Source: an uncultured Caryophanales bacterium
GTDB lineage: Bacteria > Bacillota_I > Bacilli_A > RFN20 > CAG-826
Direction of reading: 5' to 3'
NCBI GenBank assembly: GCA_946407815.1
Contig: CAMJPB010000001.1
Coordinates: 248,001-312,000 of the forward strand
DNA length: 64,000 nucleotides
Shown piece by piece: positions 1 through 8,461 of this stretch. Under the pieces are notes generated by a model. That model searched no databases and was not told where the DNA came from. It was given only the letters and a program-made list of their open reading frames with translations. A program made the position numbers and the translations under genes. How positions within the stretch are numbered: position 1 is the stretch's first letter; every line of letters starts with the position of its first letter.

Positions 1-239
1 ATGAAGATATTGCACGTAAATTTGGTTATTTCGTTAAAGCCTTCGAATACGGTACTCCTCCTCATGGCGGAATCGCATTCGGGCTTGAAAGATTATCTAT
101 GATAATCTGTGGAACAGATAACATTCGTGACGTTATCGCCTTCCCAAAAAATCTTAAAGCAAGTTGTCCAATGAGTAACGCTCCAAGCGGAGTCGATGAA
201 GCTCAACTTATAGACTTAGGCATCAAAATTGCTGAATAA
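1..239 (+). CDS. aspS: Aspartyl-tRNA synthetase, C-terminal end (partial)
   Basis: This is the last 79 codons of a gene entering from the left edge, read in the frame starting at base 3. Aspartyl-tRNA synthetase charges tRNA-Asp in the cytoplasm. The class II motif 3 region is visible as [15 protein letters not shown], with the arginine that contacts ATP, followed by [10 protein letters not shown], which is characteristic of bacterial-type AspRS near its C-terminus. The stop TAA at 237-239 overlaps the ribosome binding site of tkt (AAAGGAG), so the two are probably co-transcribed. The N-terminal anticodon-binding domain lies outside the window. AsnRS and LysRS share motif 3, but the IRDVIAFPK ending argues for AspRS. 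Confidence 0.9.
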   Translation, partial: EDIARKFGYFVKAFEYGTPPHGGIAFGLERLSMIICGTDNIRDVIAFPKNLKASCPMSNAPSGVDEAQLIDLGIKIAE

Positions 240-251
240 AGGAGAACAAAA

Positions 252-2225
252 ATGAACGAAAAAGAATTACAACAATTATCAATCAACGCTATTAGAGCCA
301 CTGTTATTGATACAATCAATAAAGCAAAAAGTGGTCACCCAGGTATGGCACTTGGAAGTGCACCTATTATGTACACACTTTTTACACGCCATTTAGTCGC
401 TGATCCAAAAGATCCAATGTGGTTTAATAGAGACCGTTTCGTTTTATCTGCAGGACATGCAAGCTCACTTTTATACACAATGCTTCATGTTTCTGGCTAT
501 GATGTCACAATTGATGACTTGAAGTCATTCAGACAACTCCACAGCCGCACTCCAGGCCACCCAGAATTTAGAGATACTGCTGGTGTTGATGCCACAAGTG
601 GACCTTTAGGTCAAGGCATCGCCCAAGCCGTTGGTATGGCTATGGCTGAAAGAGCTGTAAAAGCACAATATCCACAAGGAAAGGTTCTTTGTGACCATTA
701 TACATACGCATTATGCGGTGACGGATGCTTACAAGAAGGCATTTCTCAAGAAGCCATCTCCTTAGCAGGTCACCAAAAATTAAATAAATTAATTTTATTC
801 TACGATTCAAATGCAATTACATTAGATGGAAAGCTCGATTTAAGTTTCTCAGAAAACGTAAAAATGCGTTTCAAAGCTTCTGAATGGAATGTTTTAGAAG
901 TTGAGGAGGGAAATGATGTTGAAGCGATTGATGAAGCAATTTGCAAAGCAAAAACATCAAAATCTAAACCAACTTTAATTATCGTCCACACAGTTATTGG
1001 CTTTGGTTCAGCAAAACAAGGAACTAATAAAGTTCATGGTAGCCCACTTGGCGAAGAAGATGGTGCTAATGCTAAGGCATTATATGGCTATAAATATGGA
1101 CAATTTGAAATTCCAAACAAAGTTTATAACCACTTCAAAGATACATTTGCTAAACGTGGTCAAGAAGCCCATAAAAATTATGAAAAGGATGTTTCTGAAT
1201 GGAAAGCAGGCCACGCTAGTGCTGCAAAACGTTTTGAAAAAGCACTTGCAGGCGATGTTTCTAGCTACTTCGGCAAAGAACCTAAATTCGCAGAAGATGA
1301 TGCTTTAGCATCAAGAAATTCTTCTGGTAAATGTTTAAACGAACTTTATAACAAGATTCCATTCTTAATGGGTGGATCAGCCGACGTTGCTGGTTCAGTT
1401 ATGACAAAAATCACTGATGGAATCGACTTTACTCCAAAATCTGCCAGAGGCAGAAATATCAACTGGGGTATTAGAGAATTCGCAATGGCATCCGCTCAAA
1501 ACGGTATGTTATTACATGGTGGCGTTAAAACTTATGTTGGCTGTTTCTTAGTCTTTGCTGACTACATGAAAGCCGCAGTTAGAATGGCTGCTTTAAGCAA
1601 ATTACCTGCAATTTATTTATTCTCACATGACTCAATCGCAGTTGGTGAAGATGGTCCAACCCATCAACCAATTGAAACCTTAGCTATGCTAAGAAGTATT
1701 CCAAATTGTAACATTATCCGTCCATGTGATTCCCGTGAGACATACGCAGCATGGGAAAGAGCACTTAAGAGTCAAGAAACTCCAACTGCTTTAATTCTTT
1801 CTAGACAAAATCTTCCTATATTAGGAAGCAAATATAAAGATGTCGCTAAAGGAGCTTATGTTATTTCTAAAGAAAAAGCTCATTTAGATGCAACTCTTAT
1901 TGCAACTGGTTCTGAAGTTTCATTAGCAGTTGAAGCTCAAAAAGAACTTTTATCAAAAGGAATCGATGTCAGAGTCGTTTCTATGCCTTCATGGTTTGAT
2001 TTTGATAAACAAAGTAAAGAATACAAAGAACAAGTTATGGGCATTTGCAGATGCAAACGTTTCGCTGTTGAAATGCTTTCAACCTTTGGTTGGCATAAGT
2101 ATGCAGCACACGTAATGGGCATTGATACATTTGGTGCTTCAGCTCCTGCAAAAGACGTTATCGCCGATTATCACTTCCTTAAGGAAGATGTTGTTAAATT
2201 CGTTGAAGAAGGACTTAAAGAATAA
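252..2225 (+). CDS. tkt: Transketolase
   Basis: Thiamine-diphosphate enzyme of the non-oxidative pentose phosphate pathway; it moves two-carbon ketol units between sugar phosphates and supplies pentoses and erythrose 4-phosphate. At 657 aa it has normal family length. SGHPG lies near residue 27. The ThDP/metal motif starts at GDGCLQEG (about 155) and ends near DSNAI (about 187). The pyrimidine-domain region with GVREFAM-type sequence (here GIREFAMA) and HDSIAVGEDGPTHQP is intact. The start has a strong AAAGGAG 8 nt upstream. The stop overlaps the start of yqhY by one base (TAATG). Next to deoB and deoC elsewhere in the window it can feed deoxyribose and ribose carbon into glycolysis. Confidence 0.97.
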   Translation: MNEKELQQLSINAIRATVIDTINKAKSGHPGMALGSAPIMYTLFTRHLVADPKDPMWFNRDRFVLSAGHASSLLYTMLHVSGYDVTIDDLKSFRQLHSRTPGHPEFRDTAGVDATSGPLGQGIAQAVGMAMAERAVKAQYPQGKVLCDHYTYALCGDGCLQEGISQEAISLAGHQKLNKLILFYDSNAITLDGKLDLSFSENVKMRFKASEWNVLEVEEGNDVEAIDEAICKAKTSKSKPTLIIVHTVIGFGSAKQGTNKVHGSPLGEEDGANAKALYGYKYGQFEIPNKVYNHFKDTFAKRGQEAHKNYEKDVSEWKAGHASAAKRFEKALAGDVSSYFGKEPKFAEDDALASRNSSGKCLNELYNKIPFLMGGSADVAGSVMTKITDGIDFTPKSARGRNINWGIREFAMASAQNGMLLHGGVKTYVGCFLVFADYMKAAVRMAALSKLPAIYLFSHDSIAVGEDGPTHQPIETLAMLRSIPNCNIIRPCDSRETYAAWERALKSQETPTALILSRQNLPILGSKYKDVAKGAYVISKEKAHLDATLIATGSEVSLAVEAQKELLSKGIDVRVVSMPSWFDFDKQSKEYKEQVMGICRCKRFAVEMLSTFGWHKYAAHVMGIDTFGASAPAKDVIADYHFLKEDVVKFVEEGLKE

Positions 2226-2539
2226 TGGCTGATTATATTTATATAAATCAATCAAACCGTGGTGGAGAACTTGCGATTTCTCGTAAGGTTTTTGCCCGTC
2301 TTGCTTTAGCAGCCGTTGATCACACATCCTTGAAGGGGGCGTGTAAAGTAAAGGAACCCGTCAAAGTCGTCTTTAAAAAAGACGGCAAAGTTATTGTCGG
2401 GGTCCACATCACAGTTAAAAGAGGCAAAAAGATCTCAGATATTTGCGAAGAACTTCAAAAAGAGATTGCTCACGCTTTAGATGTTTATGTTGAGTCTATT
2501 CCATTTGAAGTTGAAATATCTGTTGATGAAATCAAGTAG
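2225..2539 (+). CDS. yqhY: Asp23/Gls24-family protein YqhY
   Basis: A 104-residue protein of the Asp23/Gls24 (DUF322) family. Visible family features are the N-terminal GGELAISRKVFARLALAAV stretch, the central variable glycine-containing loop and the C-terminal ISDICEELQKEI helix followed by a hydrophobic beta strand. The position directly before nusB is that of B. subtilis yqhY, which lies between accC and nusB and has been tied to control of fatty-acid synthesis (acetyl-CoA carboxylase). Here acc genes are absent and tkt takes their place. It starts one base inside the tkt stop. It is not an HPr phosphocarrier despite its similar size: the HPr active-site histidine motif is missing. Confidence 0.85.
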   Translation: MADYIYINQSNRGGELAISRKVFARLALAAVDHTSLKGACKVKEPVKVVFKKDGKVIVGVHITVKRGKKISDICEELQKEIAHALDVYVESIPFEVEISVDEIK

Positions 2540-2541
2540 TT

Positions 2542-2952
2542 ATGGAAAGTTTGTTTTTATCTCGTAATGAAGAGCATGAATTAATTATGACATGCATCTA
2601 TGATGCATTACTTTATTCAAACATGGATAAAGAATTTTCTGTTGAAGAAATTATGACTTCAGTGTTTGGTGTTGAGTATGATGAAATCTCATTCTTTGTA
2701 AAAGAAATGGTTATCAAATCACTCTCACACATCAACGAGATAAAGAAAGTTTTCCAAGATAGAATGCCAAAATGGAATTTTGACCGTCTTAACTTGCTTG
2801 AACAAGCAATTCTTATTATGAGTTATACTCATAGGCAGACACAAGATACCGATAAGAGAATTATCATTAATATCGCTGTGAAACTTGCCAAAACCTATTT
2901 AGACAAAGATGATTACAAATTTGTAAACGGAATCTTAGATAAAGTTTTATGA
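2542..2952 (+). CDS. nusB: Transcription antitermination factor NusB
   Basis: All-helical RNA-binding protein, 136 aa, that with S10 (NusE) forms the boxA-recognition complex for rRNA antitermination. The C-terminal half carries the family signature: the region around WNFDRLNLLEQAILIMS, then INIAVKLAKTYLDKDDYKFVNGILDKVL. The start lies 2 nt after the yqhY stop. The stop is UGA, overlapping the xseA start as ATGA, which implies translational coupling. Order yqhY-nusB-xseA-xseB-dxs matches B. subtilis except that folD and ispA are missing. Confidence 0.93.
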   Translation: MESLFLSRNEEHELIMTCIYDALLYSNMDKEFSVEEIMTSVFGVEYDEISFFVKEMVIKSLSHINEIKKVFQDRMPKWNFDRLNLLEQAILIMSYTHRQTQDTDKRIIINIAVKLAKTYLDKDDYKFVNGILDKVL

Positions 2953-4154
2953 TAAGCAAAGATCTTTTCTCAGTAACGTCGTTAAATAGATATATCAAAC
3001 TTAAGTTTGATAATGACTTTACTTTGAAAGGATTACGCCTAAAAGGTGAGGTTTCTAACTTCAAACATTATCCTTCTGGCCATATCTATTTCTCCTTAAA
3101 GGACGAAGAAAGCACGATCAAAGCCGTAATGTTTAATGAATATACACGATTTATGCGAGCTTCCATTAAAAATGGAGATGAAGTGATCGTTACTGGCTAT
3201 GTTAGTGTCTATCCAAGCCGTGGCGAATACCAAGTATACGCTCAGGCCATGGAGCTTTATGGCGAAGGCGCTCAATTATTAGAACTTGAGCTTCTTAAAA
3301 AGAAGTTAGCGGCCGAAGGTTTATTCGATGAATCAAGAAAAAAGAAACTTGTTTCTTTCCCTACATCAGTTGGCGTTATTAGTGCTCCTAATAGCGCAGC
3401 CCTTGCGGATATCCAAACAAACCTCTTACGAAGAAATCCGCTTTTAAACGTTATAATCTTCCCGTCCTTGGTACAAGGAGCAGACGCTCCAAAATCGCTC
3501 TTAGAAGCCCTAAAAAAGGCAAAAGAGAGCAACATTGACACTCTTATCATCGGCCGAGGTGGCGGAGCAAGTGAAGATTTATCTGCTTTTAATGACGAAA
3601 CTCTTGTTAGAGCAGCCGCTGAATTCCCTGTGCCGATAGTATCGGCAGTAGGCCATGAGATTGATTTTACGCTCATTGACTATATTGCAGACGCACGTGC
3701 ATCCACTCCTACAGGTGCTGCAGAACTCGCAACTATAGATAAGCGCGAAATTTACGAACTTCTCGCTAATAGAGCTGTAGAGTTAGATGAATTTATTACT
3801 GATAAAATCAGTAACTACAATCATAAACTTGAATTAGTAAAGAAAATGTCGTTCTTTGAAAATCCAAAATCAATGTATGAGAAGACTTTGATTGAAATTG
3901 GTAATACTTCTAAAAGACTCGATTCATTTATGAATCATCTAATCGAAATGAATAAAGAAAGAATTGTCTCAATTAAGAAACAACTTAAATCGTTATCTTT
4001 AGATAACACATTGCAAAGAGGATTCTCAATTAGCGAAAATGAATCTGGAAAGATCATTACTTCCATAAGTGATGTAGAAATTAACCAAATGGTTAAAACT
4101 AGAATACATGGTGGTGTATTGACCACAAAAGTAATTCAAAAGGAGGCTAAGTAA
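2949..4154 (+). CDS. xseA: Exodeoxyribonuclease VII large subunit
   Basis: Catalytic large subunit of ExoVII, which degrades single-stranded DNA to short oligonucleotides in repair. An OB-fold domain occupies about residues 1-100 (LKGEVSNFKHYPSGHIYFSLKDE). The conserved catalytic core follows, with DTLIIGRGGGASEDLSAFNDE near 200, SAVGHEIDFTLIDYIADARASTPTGAAE, and a coiled-coil region toward the C-terminus where XseB binds. 401 aa is slightly shorter than E. coli XseA but normal for Firmicutes. The start overlaps nusB by 4 nt, and xseB begins right after the stop. Confidence 0.96.
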   Translation: MISKDLFSVTSLNRYIKLKFDNDFTLKGLRLKGEVSNFKHYPSGHIYFSLKDEESTIKAVMFNEYTRFMRASIKNGDEVIVTGYVSVYPSRGEYQVYAQAMELYGEGAQLLELELLKKKLAAEGLFDESRKKKLVSFPTSVGVISAPNSAALADIQTNLLRRNPLLNVIIFPSLVQGADAPKSLLEALKKAKESNIDTLIIGRGGGASEDLSAFNDETLVRAAAEFPVPIVSAVGHEIDFTLIDYIADARASTPTGAAELATIDKREIYELLANRAVELDEFITDKISNYNHKLELVKKMSFFENPKSMYEKTLIEIGNTSKRLDSFMNHLIEMNKERIVSIKKQLKSLSLDNTLQRGFSISENESGKIITSISDVEINQMVKTRIHGGVLTTKVIQKEAK

Positions 4155-4343
4155 ATGGCTGAAGAAAAGATTGAATTTGAAAAGTCTTTAAAAAGACTTG
4201 AGGAAATTGTTAATAAGGTTGAAAGCGAAACTCTTCCTTTGGAAGAATCCTTAAAACTTTACGAAGAAGGAAAGAAGCTTATTGCCTCTTTAGAAAAGAC
4301 TCTTAAAGAAGCAGAAAGAAAAGTTGAAGAACTTCAAAAATAA
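4155..4343 (+). CDS. xseB: Exodeoxyribonuclease VII small subunit
   Basis: 62-residue helical small subunit that binds the coiled-coil of XseA. The family pattern is visible: FEKSLKRLEEIVNKVESETLPLEESLKLYEEG, then a charged helix ending in KKVEEL-like sequence. It starts immediately after the xseA stop, with AGGAGG in the last xseA codons as ribosome binding site. It is followed by a short AT-only inverted repeat and three tandem 11-bp repeats before dxs. Confidence 0.94.
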   Translation: MAEEKIEFEKSLKRLEEIVNKVESETLPLEESLKLYEEGKKLIASLEKTLKEAERKVEELQK

Positions 4344-4363
4344 CTATTTTAATAGTTGTCTTA

Positions 4364-4396
4364 AAAATTAGTAGAAAATTAGTAGAAAATTAGTAG
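4364..4396 (+). repeat. TTAGTAG tandem repeat, site A (3 perfect 11-bp copies)
   Basis: Three consecutive copies of AAAATTAGTAG between xseB and dxs, followed by TTTTATAG and 11 nt later the dxs start. The same 11-bp period occurs after three other genes in the window (11980, 20457, 49321 minus strand). No function is known to me. The copies hold stop triplets but no plausible hairpin. Confidence 0.9.
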
Positions 4397-4407
4397 TTTT
4401 ATAGAAT

Positions 4408-6279
4408 ATGTCCAAGAAAGATGTTAACAAAGTTAAACACATTGATTTAGATTCAATTGAGAATCCTAAGTTTTTGGCTACTTTAAATTACGATGAACTC
4501 AATGTTTTGGCATCTGATATTAGAAGTAAAATGATTGAAGTTACAAGTAACTTAGGTGGGCATCTTTCAAGCAACCTTGGTGCCGTCGAATTGACAATTG
4601 CTCTTCATAGAGTCTTTGACTTATCAGTAGATAAAGTTATATTCGATGTCGGACATCAATCTTATACTCACAAGATTTTAACTGGACGTAAATTATATAA
4701 TTTAAGACAAGAAGGCGGTGTATCTGGTTTCCTTAAATTAGAAGAATCGCCATATGATTGCTTTGAGGCTGGTCACTCATCAACATCAATTTCTGCTGCA
4801 AATGGCTTTGCCATAGCAAGAGATTTAAATGGTGATAAATATGAAATTGTTGCCTTTATTGGTGATGGTTCAATTAATTCTGGCCTAGCATTTGAGGGCC
4901 TTAATTCAATTGCTCACAGCGATCACAAGGTCATAATTGTCATAAATGACAACAATATGTCAATTTCTAAACCAGTCGGTGGTTTATCTAAATTTTTAGA
5001 GGATGTTTCAACATCTCGAAGATACAATAGATTCAAACATCGATATCAAAAAACGTTTAGTAAGACTAAATTTGGTCGTTTTATCTTAAGAGTAAGCCGT
5101 TCAATTAAGAATTTCTTTAAACACATTTTAGTAAAAGGAAACGCATTTACTGCTTTAGGCTATGCCTATATTGGCCCAATTGATGGTCATAACATTAGAT
5201 CAATCGAAAGAGCTTTGAAAAGAGCTAAAAACACCAAAAAATCAGTCGTTATCCAAGCTGTTACCATAAAAGGTAAAGGTTATAAATACGCTGAAGAAGA
5301 TCAAACCGGTTATTGGCATGGCGTGAGCCCATTTAATATTGAAACTGGTGAGCCAAAAAATAAACACGAGGGTGAAATTTCCTGGTCACATGTCTTTGCA
5401 GACTTAACCGAAATTGAGATGGAAAAACACCCAAATAGTGTACTTATTTCTCCAGCAACCCTTAAGGGTTCTGGTCTTGATGAACTTTATGAAAAGTACA
5501 AAGACAGAATTATTGACGTCGGCATTAACGAAGAGCATGCAGCTACTTTAGCAGGTTCTTTATCAGTTGCTGGAATTCACCCAATTGTTTCGATTTATTC
5601 GACATTTTTACAACGTGCATACGACGAAGTCAGCCACGATATTGCACGTATGAATTTAAATTCAACATTCCTCATTGACCGTGCAGGATTAGTTGGTGCT
5701 GATGGTGAAACTCACCAAGGCATCTATGATGAAGCTTATTTATCAACAATCCCAGGCACAGTTATTGCAATGCCTTCGACAATCGATGAAGCAAAGCTTC
5801 TTTTTGATGAATCATTTAATAATCATGGTCCATTCTTTATTAGACTTCCTAGATCTTTAGTCGCAAAACAAGAAGGATTTAACAAAGTTAATAGTGAATT
5901 TGGTCGCTGGATGAAAGTCAAAGAAGACTCTAGAGAGTTGGTCATTATCTCTGTTGGTCCGTTAATGCGCGAGCTTGAAAAGCAAATCATAAATAACGGC
6001 ATCAAATGTACTTTAGTAAATGCAATTTATGTCAATCCAATCGATGAAAAGTTACTCGACGAGATTCTCGATGCTAAGAAAATAGTCATTTATGACCCTT
6101 ATTCGACGCGTGGAGGCCTTGTTAATAGTGTGATGGCATATTTACTCGAGAAAAAATTTAAGGGCTCTATTTCGGCCTATTTTGTGCCAAACGAATTTGT
6201 AAAACAAGGAACAATTGCTCAACAATTAGAGCGATTCCATATAACTCCAGAAGACGTAATAGAGGAGTTAAAAAGATAG
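4408..6279 (+). CDS. dxs: 1-deoxy-D-xylulose-5-phosphate synthase
   Basis: ThDP enzyme that joins pyruvate and glyceraldehyde 3-phosphate to start the MEP isoprenoid pathway. 623 aa, normal length. N-terminal GGHLSSNLGAVELTIALH and DVGHQSYTHKILTGR are typical of DXS, the ThDP motif runs from GDGSINSG (about 152) to NDNNMSI (about 182), and the pyrimidine-binding domain has DRAGLVGADGETHQG. ispG and ispH, two later steps, are also in this window, so the MEP route is likely in use. The region just upstream has no clear ribosome binding site, only the TTAGTAG repeats. ispA, usually between xseB and dxs in Bacilli, is missing. A terminator follows. Confidence 0.96.
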   Translation: MSKKDVNKVKHIDLDSIENPKFLATLNYDELNVLASDIRSKMIEVTSNLGGHLSSNLGAVELTIALHRVFDLSVDKVIFDVGHQSYTHKILTGRKLYNLRQEGGVSGFLKLEESPYDCFEAGHSSTSISAANGFAIARDLNGDKYEIVAFIGDGSINSGLAFEGLNSIAHSDHKVIIVINDNNMSISKPVGGLSKFLEDVSTSRRYNRFKHRYQKTFSKTKFGRFILRVSRSIKNFFKHILVKGNAFTALGYAYIGPIDGHNIRSIERALKRAKNTKKSVVIQAVTIKGKGYKYAEEDQTGYWHGVSPFNIETGEPKNKHEGEISWSHVFADLTEIEMEKHPNSVLISPATLKGSGLDELYEKYKDRIIDVGINEEHAATLAGSLSVAGIHPIVSIYSTFLQRAYDEVSHDIARMNLNSTFLIDRAGLVGADGETHQGIYDEAYLSTIPGTVIAMPSTIDEAKLLFDESFNNHGPFFIRLPRSLVAKQEGFNKVNSEFGRWMKVKEDSRELVIISVGPLMRELEKQIINNGIKCTLVNAIYVNPIDEKLLDEILDAKKIVIYDPYSTRGGLVNSVMAYLLEKKFKGSISAYFVPNEFVKQGTIAQQLERFHITPEDVIEELKR

Positions 6280-6284
6280 AAATT

Positions 6285-6307
6285 GAGGCGATTGCCTCTT
6301 TTCTTTT
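6285..6307 (+). terminator. Terminator after dxs
   Basis: Hairpin GAGGC-gatt-GCCTC followed by TTTTCTTTT directly after the dxs stop. It closes the tkt-to-dxs operon and separates it from the dinB promoter. Confidence 0.8.
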
Positions 6308-6329
6308 ACTTAAATTGGTTAACATAATA

Positions 6330-6356
6330 TTGAAGATTTATCTGGATTTCTATAAT
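6330..6356 (+). promoter_or_regulatory. dinB-xerD promoter (possibly leaderless)
   Basis: Perfect -10 box TATAAT at 6351-6356. A TTGAAG sits 15 nt upstream, short for a sigma-A spacer, so the -35 is uncertain. The -10 ends 8 nt before the dinB start codon, so transcription should begin within one or two bases of the AUG, giving a leaderless mRNA. Confidence 0.55.
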
Positions 6357-6364
6357 ATAGAATT

Positions 6365-7573
6365 ATGAGCAAGATTATTCTTCACATCGATTTGAATGCC
6401 TTTTTCGTTAGATGCGAAGAAATTAAGAATCCGTCCTTAGAAGGAAAGCCAGTCATCATCGGAAGAAATGGTCGTGGTGGCATTGTTTCAACTTGTTCTT
6501 ATGCCGCTAGAGAATACGGTGTTAGATCAGGAATGCCAACCTACCAAGCATTGCTTAAGTGCCCAAATGTCATCTTAATTGAAGGTGATTATCATTACTA
6601 TCAACAAAAATCGAACGAGTTTTTCGCGTTCATTAAAAAATATACAACCAAAGTTGAACCTGCATCAATTGATGAATGTTTTGCCGATTTTACTGATGTT
6701 TTGAAAGGTAACAAAGAGCCAATATCTTATTTAAGAGAGATGCAAAAAGAACTCTTTAAGGAGACAAAACTTAAATGTTCAATCGGTGTTGCCCCTACAA
6801 AATTCCTCGCTAAAATGGCTTCTGATATGAAAAAGCCTAATGGCTTAGTAGTAATCCGCAAGAAAGATGCAAAGGCAAAGTTAGCACCTCTGCCAATCGA
6901 GGATTTCTTTGGAATTGGTAAGAAAACTTCACCTAGATTGCGCAAAATTGGCATCAACACAATTGGTGATTTAATCAAAAGAATCGATGAAGAAGATCCA
7001 CAAATTAAACAAGAATTAGGTAAGTTTTACTATGTAATTTCCGATTGGATTAACGGAAAAGGTGATGATGAGGTTAATACTCAGCCGTGGGATCCAAAAT
7101 CAGTCGGTCATTCTACAACGTTATTTAGTGATGCTTTATCGGTAGAAGAGCTCGAAAAACCTTTAAGAGAGCTCTCAGAAGAAGTTGCAAGAGACGCTCA
7201 AAAAGAAGGCAAGAAAGGCAAAACCATCCAACTTGTCTTAAAAGACAATGAATTTAAGATTATCAATAGATCTAAACGCCTGCCTCAAATGTCGAACAGT
7301 TTTGATGATATTTTCAAAACAGCCTTTGAACTTCTAGAAGAAAACTACGATGGACGTCCGATTAGACTTATTGGAGTAACACTTCAACAATTAAAGAATC
7401 CAAAAGAAACTTACGAACAATTATCAATATTTGATAACTATGAGCAAATTAAAGAAGAAAATCAAACTAGATTACTCATTGGCGAACTCAATCGAGCGAT
7501 GAATAAATCTGTTTTCAAAACGGCCGCAGACCACCTAAAGGAAAGAGAATATGACACTAAACGAGGCAAGTGA
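6365..7573 (+). CDS. dinB: DNA polymerase IV (Y-family)
   Basis: Translesion DNA polymerase, 402 aa. The first catalytic aspartate is in IDLNAFFVRCEE at residue 8-9, with steric-gate phenylalanines next to it. The second acidic pair is in SIDECFADFT near residue 103. The CSIGVAPTKFLAKMASDMKKP segment and the helix-hairpin-helix thumb (FFGIGKKTSPRLRKIGI) follow, then the little-finger domain. The C-terminal end has QLSIFDNYEQ, resembling a beta-clamp-binding QLxLF peptide near residue 358. It overlaps xerD by 23 nt. The stop is UGA. Confidence 0.94.
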   Translation: MSKIILHIDLNAFFVRCEEIKNPSLEGKPVIIGRNGRGGIVSTCSYAAREYGVRSGMPTYQALLKCPNVILIEGDYHYYQQKSNEFFAFIKKYTTKVEPASIDECFADFTDVLKGNKEPISYLREMQKELFKETKLKCSIGVAPTKFLAKMASDMKKPNGLVVIRKKDAKAKLAPLPIEDFFGIGKKTSPRLRKIGINTIGDLIKRIDEEDPQIKQELGKFYYVISDWINGKGDDEVNTQPWDPKSVGHSTTLFSDALSVEELEKPLRELSEEVARDAQKEGKKGKTIQLVLKDNEFKIINRSKRLPQMSNSFDDIFKTAFELLEENYDGRPIRLIGVTLQQLKNPKETYEQLSIFDNYEQIKEENQTRLLIGELNRAMNKSVFKTAADHLKEREYDTKRGK

Positions 7574-8429
7574 GTTATATTTTCAATACCTTAGAGTGGA
7601 AAAAGGTGTTTCTATTGAAACAATACAGAATTATCTGTACGATTTAAGACAATTTTTCACTTTTTTGAACAAACAAACAACTGATGATTTGAGAAGTGAT
7701 GACATCCAGGAATTCGTGCGAATCCAAACGCAGAACATGCTTTCGGTTCCAACGATTCTTAGACGCATCTCTTGCACTAAAAACTTCTATCTTTTCTTAG
7801 AAAAAGAGCATTTAATCTCGTTCCAAATAGACTTACTTGATAAACCAAAAGGCGCTAAAAAGTTGCCGGTTTGTATCTCAACAGAAGAGGTGGAAGCTTT
7901 GCTTAATGCGCCAAATTTAGATAAACCGGAAGGGCAAAGAGACAAAGCTATGCTCGAAGTAATGTACTCATCCGGTTTACGAATTAGTGAGCTCCTATCG
8001 CTCAGATTGAAACAACTAAATTTTGAACGAGGAATGATCAAAATCATCGGTAAAGGTGATAAAGAAAGAATCGTTCCAATCGGTGAATATGCCACCGAAT
8101 ACTTATTAAAGTATATCAACGACGGAAGAAAGAAAAATCCTGGCAAAAACTCTGAATACATCTTCCTAAATCGTTATGGAGAGCCAGTTTCGAGAGTTTA
8201 TTTTTTCAAACAAGTTAAAAAATACGCTGAACAAGCTAATATTTATACTGAAATTTCGCCTCATACGCTTAGACATTGCTTTGCAACTCATATGTTAGAG
8301 AACGGCGCAGAGCTAAGAGCAGTGCAGGAAATGCTTGGACACGCTAATATAGCGACCACACAAATATACACAAACATCTCGAGCAAACGAATTTTAAGCG
8401 CATATGATTTGTATAGTAAGCGAAAATAG
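7551..8429 (+). CDS. xerD: Tyrosine recombinase XerD
   Basis: Site-specific recombinase, 292 aa, expected to resolve chromosome dimers at dif with a XerC partner. N-terminal SAM-like core-binding domain about 1-85; catalytic domain with Arg in YSSGLRISELL (about 144), Lys in the IIGKGDKERIVP beta hairpin, HTLRH (His and second Arg, about 239), HANIATTQIY with the nucleophile Tyr at 273. The gene order dinB-xerD-deoB resembles Firmicute xerD-drm. A dif-like site lies about 3.7 kb downstream at 12105. Only one Xer gene is in the window, so the XerC partner must be elsewhere. XerD versus XerC is assigned by neighbourhood (deoB) rather than by a decisive residue. Confidence 0.88.
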   Translation: MTLNEASELYFQYLRVEKGVSIETIQNYLYDLRQFFTFLNKQTTDDLRSDDIQEFVRIQTQNMLSVPTILRRISCTKNFYLFLEKEHLISFQIDLLDKPKGAKKLPVCISTEEVEALLNAPNLDKPEGQRDKAMLEVMYSSGLRISELLSLRLKQLNFERGMIKIIGKGDKERIVPIGEYATEYLLKYINDGRKKNPGKNSEYIFLNRYGEPVSRVYFFKQVKKYAEQANIYTEISPHTLRHCFATHMLENGAELRAVQEMLGHANIATTQIYTNISSKRILSAYDLYSKRK

Positions 8430-8437
8430 GGTAAAAT
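8409..8437 (+). promoter_or_regulatory. Candidate deoB promoter
   Basis: TTGTAT, 17 nt, TAAAAT across the end of xerD, 24 nt before the deoB start, which has its own AAAGGAG. Moderate match to sigma-A only. Confidence 0.4.
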
Positions 8438-8461
8438 TTTTACGTCTAAAAGGAGAAAAAC

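Noticed and set aside
1937-2122. ORF on minus strand inside tkt, and similar 60-130 aa ORFs inside other genes
   Set aside because: They lie wholly within conserved genes, have no ribosome binding site and no recognisable protein features.
2225-2539. Possible HPr phosphocarrier by size and position
   Set aside because: No HPr active-site His/Ser motifs; sequence and place before nusB fit the Asp23/Gls24 family.
2950-2955. Mycoplasma genetic code (UGA = Trp)
   Set aside because: Conserved Trp positions use TGG and all core genes are full length in the standard code. The nusB UGA is followed by UAA and so is not decisive alone, but dinB and comEA also end in UGA.
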